From: Pseudomonadota bacterium
Lineage (GTDB): Bacteria; Pseudomonadota; Alphaproteobacteria; Rhizobiales; Beijerinckiaceae
Assembly (NCBI GenBank): GCA_023450615.1
Contig: JAEXGT010000044.1
Location: forward strand, 1 to 14,483
Reading direction: 5' to 3'
DNA: 14,483 bases
Shown here: positions 14,354-14,483 of the stretch, one piece after another
Layout: each line of letters begins with the position of its first letter
Position numbering within the stretch: the stretch's first letter is position 1
The notes under the pieces: generated by a model
Seen by the model: the letters and a program-made list of their open reading frames with translations, nothing else
What the model was told of the DNA's origin: nothing
Database searches by the model: none
Position numbers and translations under genes: made by a program

Positions 14354-14483
14354 TCAATCCTCAAAGGATGTGCGGGCGGCCTCCTGCCGGAGGACTTGCG
14401 TCAGCCTCATCCGCAGGACCGCTCCCGGCTCCACAATCACGACGCCTCGCGAGCGCGCCCCTCGGTGAGCCGGGACAACACAG
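14354..14483 (-). other. leftward coding-like sequence, partial, with a frame change at 14437-14440
   Basis: Entering from the window edge on the minus strand, one frame reads VLSRLTEGRAREAS and stops at TGA 14437-14439; 13 of its 14 codons end in G or C. From GTG 14440, overlapping that stop as GTGA, another frame reads 28 residues (ending RQEAARTSFED) to TGA 14354-14356, again mostly with G/C third bases. This could be the tail of one gene followed by a tiny coupled ORF, or one gene broken by a frameshift. I do not recognise either peptide. The + strand shows no better coding frame here. Confidence 0.35.

Noticed and set aside
14380..14393. CCTCC/GGAGG hairpin near the right edge
   Set aside because: Only 5 bp with a 4-nt loop inside probable coding sequence; common by chance in GC-rich DNA.

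Overview
The window reads as chromosomal DNA from a high-GC alphaproteobacterium, most likely of the order Hyphomicrobiales (Rhizobiales). Three things point there: the block pdxJ-acpS-lepB-rnc-era plus recO-parC, a HemB with Asp in place of the zinc-binding Cys, and an OmpA-family protein with a long proline-rich segment of the type common in that order. Methylobacteriaceae (Microvirga or Methylobacterium) is my best guess, but the family is inferred and cannot be proven from this piece. I see no tRNA, rRNA, CRISPR array, phage or insertion sequence.

Left, rightward block (1-4747). The 3' part of hemB is followed at 19 bp by an orphan LivH-type ABC permease that carries an N-terminal lipoprotein-like extension. 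A single-ACT threonine ammonia-lyase follows 29 bp later and an RDD membrane protein 6 bp after that, so these four look co-transcribed. A perfect 9-bp inverted repeat then separates them from ate/bpt, the N-end-rule leucyltransferase, which uses a TTG start.

Middle, leftward block (4809-8468). recO, parC and a glutathione S-transferase-like gene run leftward and converge on ate. parC and the GST gene are 2 bp apart. ParC has Gln at the position of E. coli Ser80.

Centre (8469-10385). An OmpA-family gene lies in the opposite orientation between recO and era, where the two leftward blocks would otherwise meet. It faces era across a strong leftward intrinsic terminator whose T-tract overlaps the ompA stop codon. 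The recO/ompA divergent gap holds an 8-bp direct repeat with a 10-bp period just upstream of a -35-like hexamer.

Right, leftward block (10386-14127). pdxJ, acpS, lepB, rnc and era are tightly packed, with a 4-nt pdxJ/acpS overlap, a 3-nt lepB-rnc gap and a 14-nt rnc/era overlap. The exception is the 163-bp acpS-lepB gap, which is filled by three successive hairpins, two of them long, and looks like a palindromic repeat element. The block links vitamin B6 synthesis, carrier-protein activation, signal-peptide cleavage, dsRNA processing and 30S maturation. It does not form one pathway, so it is best read as a conserved housekeeping cluster.

Right edge (14128-14483). There is no clear gene here. 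It holds three consecutive hairpins ending in a T6 run on the + strand, a candidate structured small RNA. Beyond that is leftward coding-like sequence that changes frame at a GTGA overlap.

The most interesting leads are the lipobox-LivH fusion without ABC partners, the acpS-lepB palindromic cluster, and the candidate RNA beside pdxJ. I found no clear new multi-gene system.
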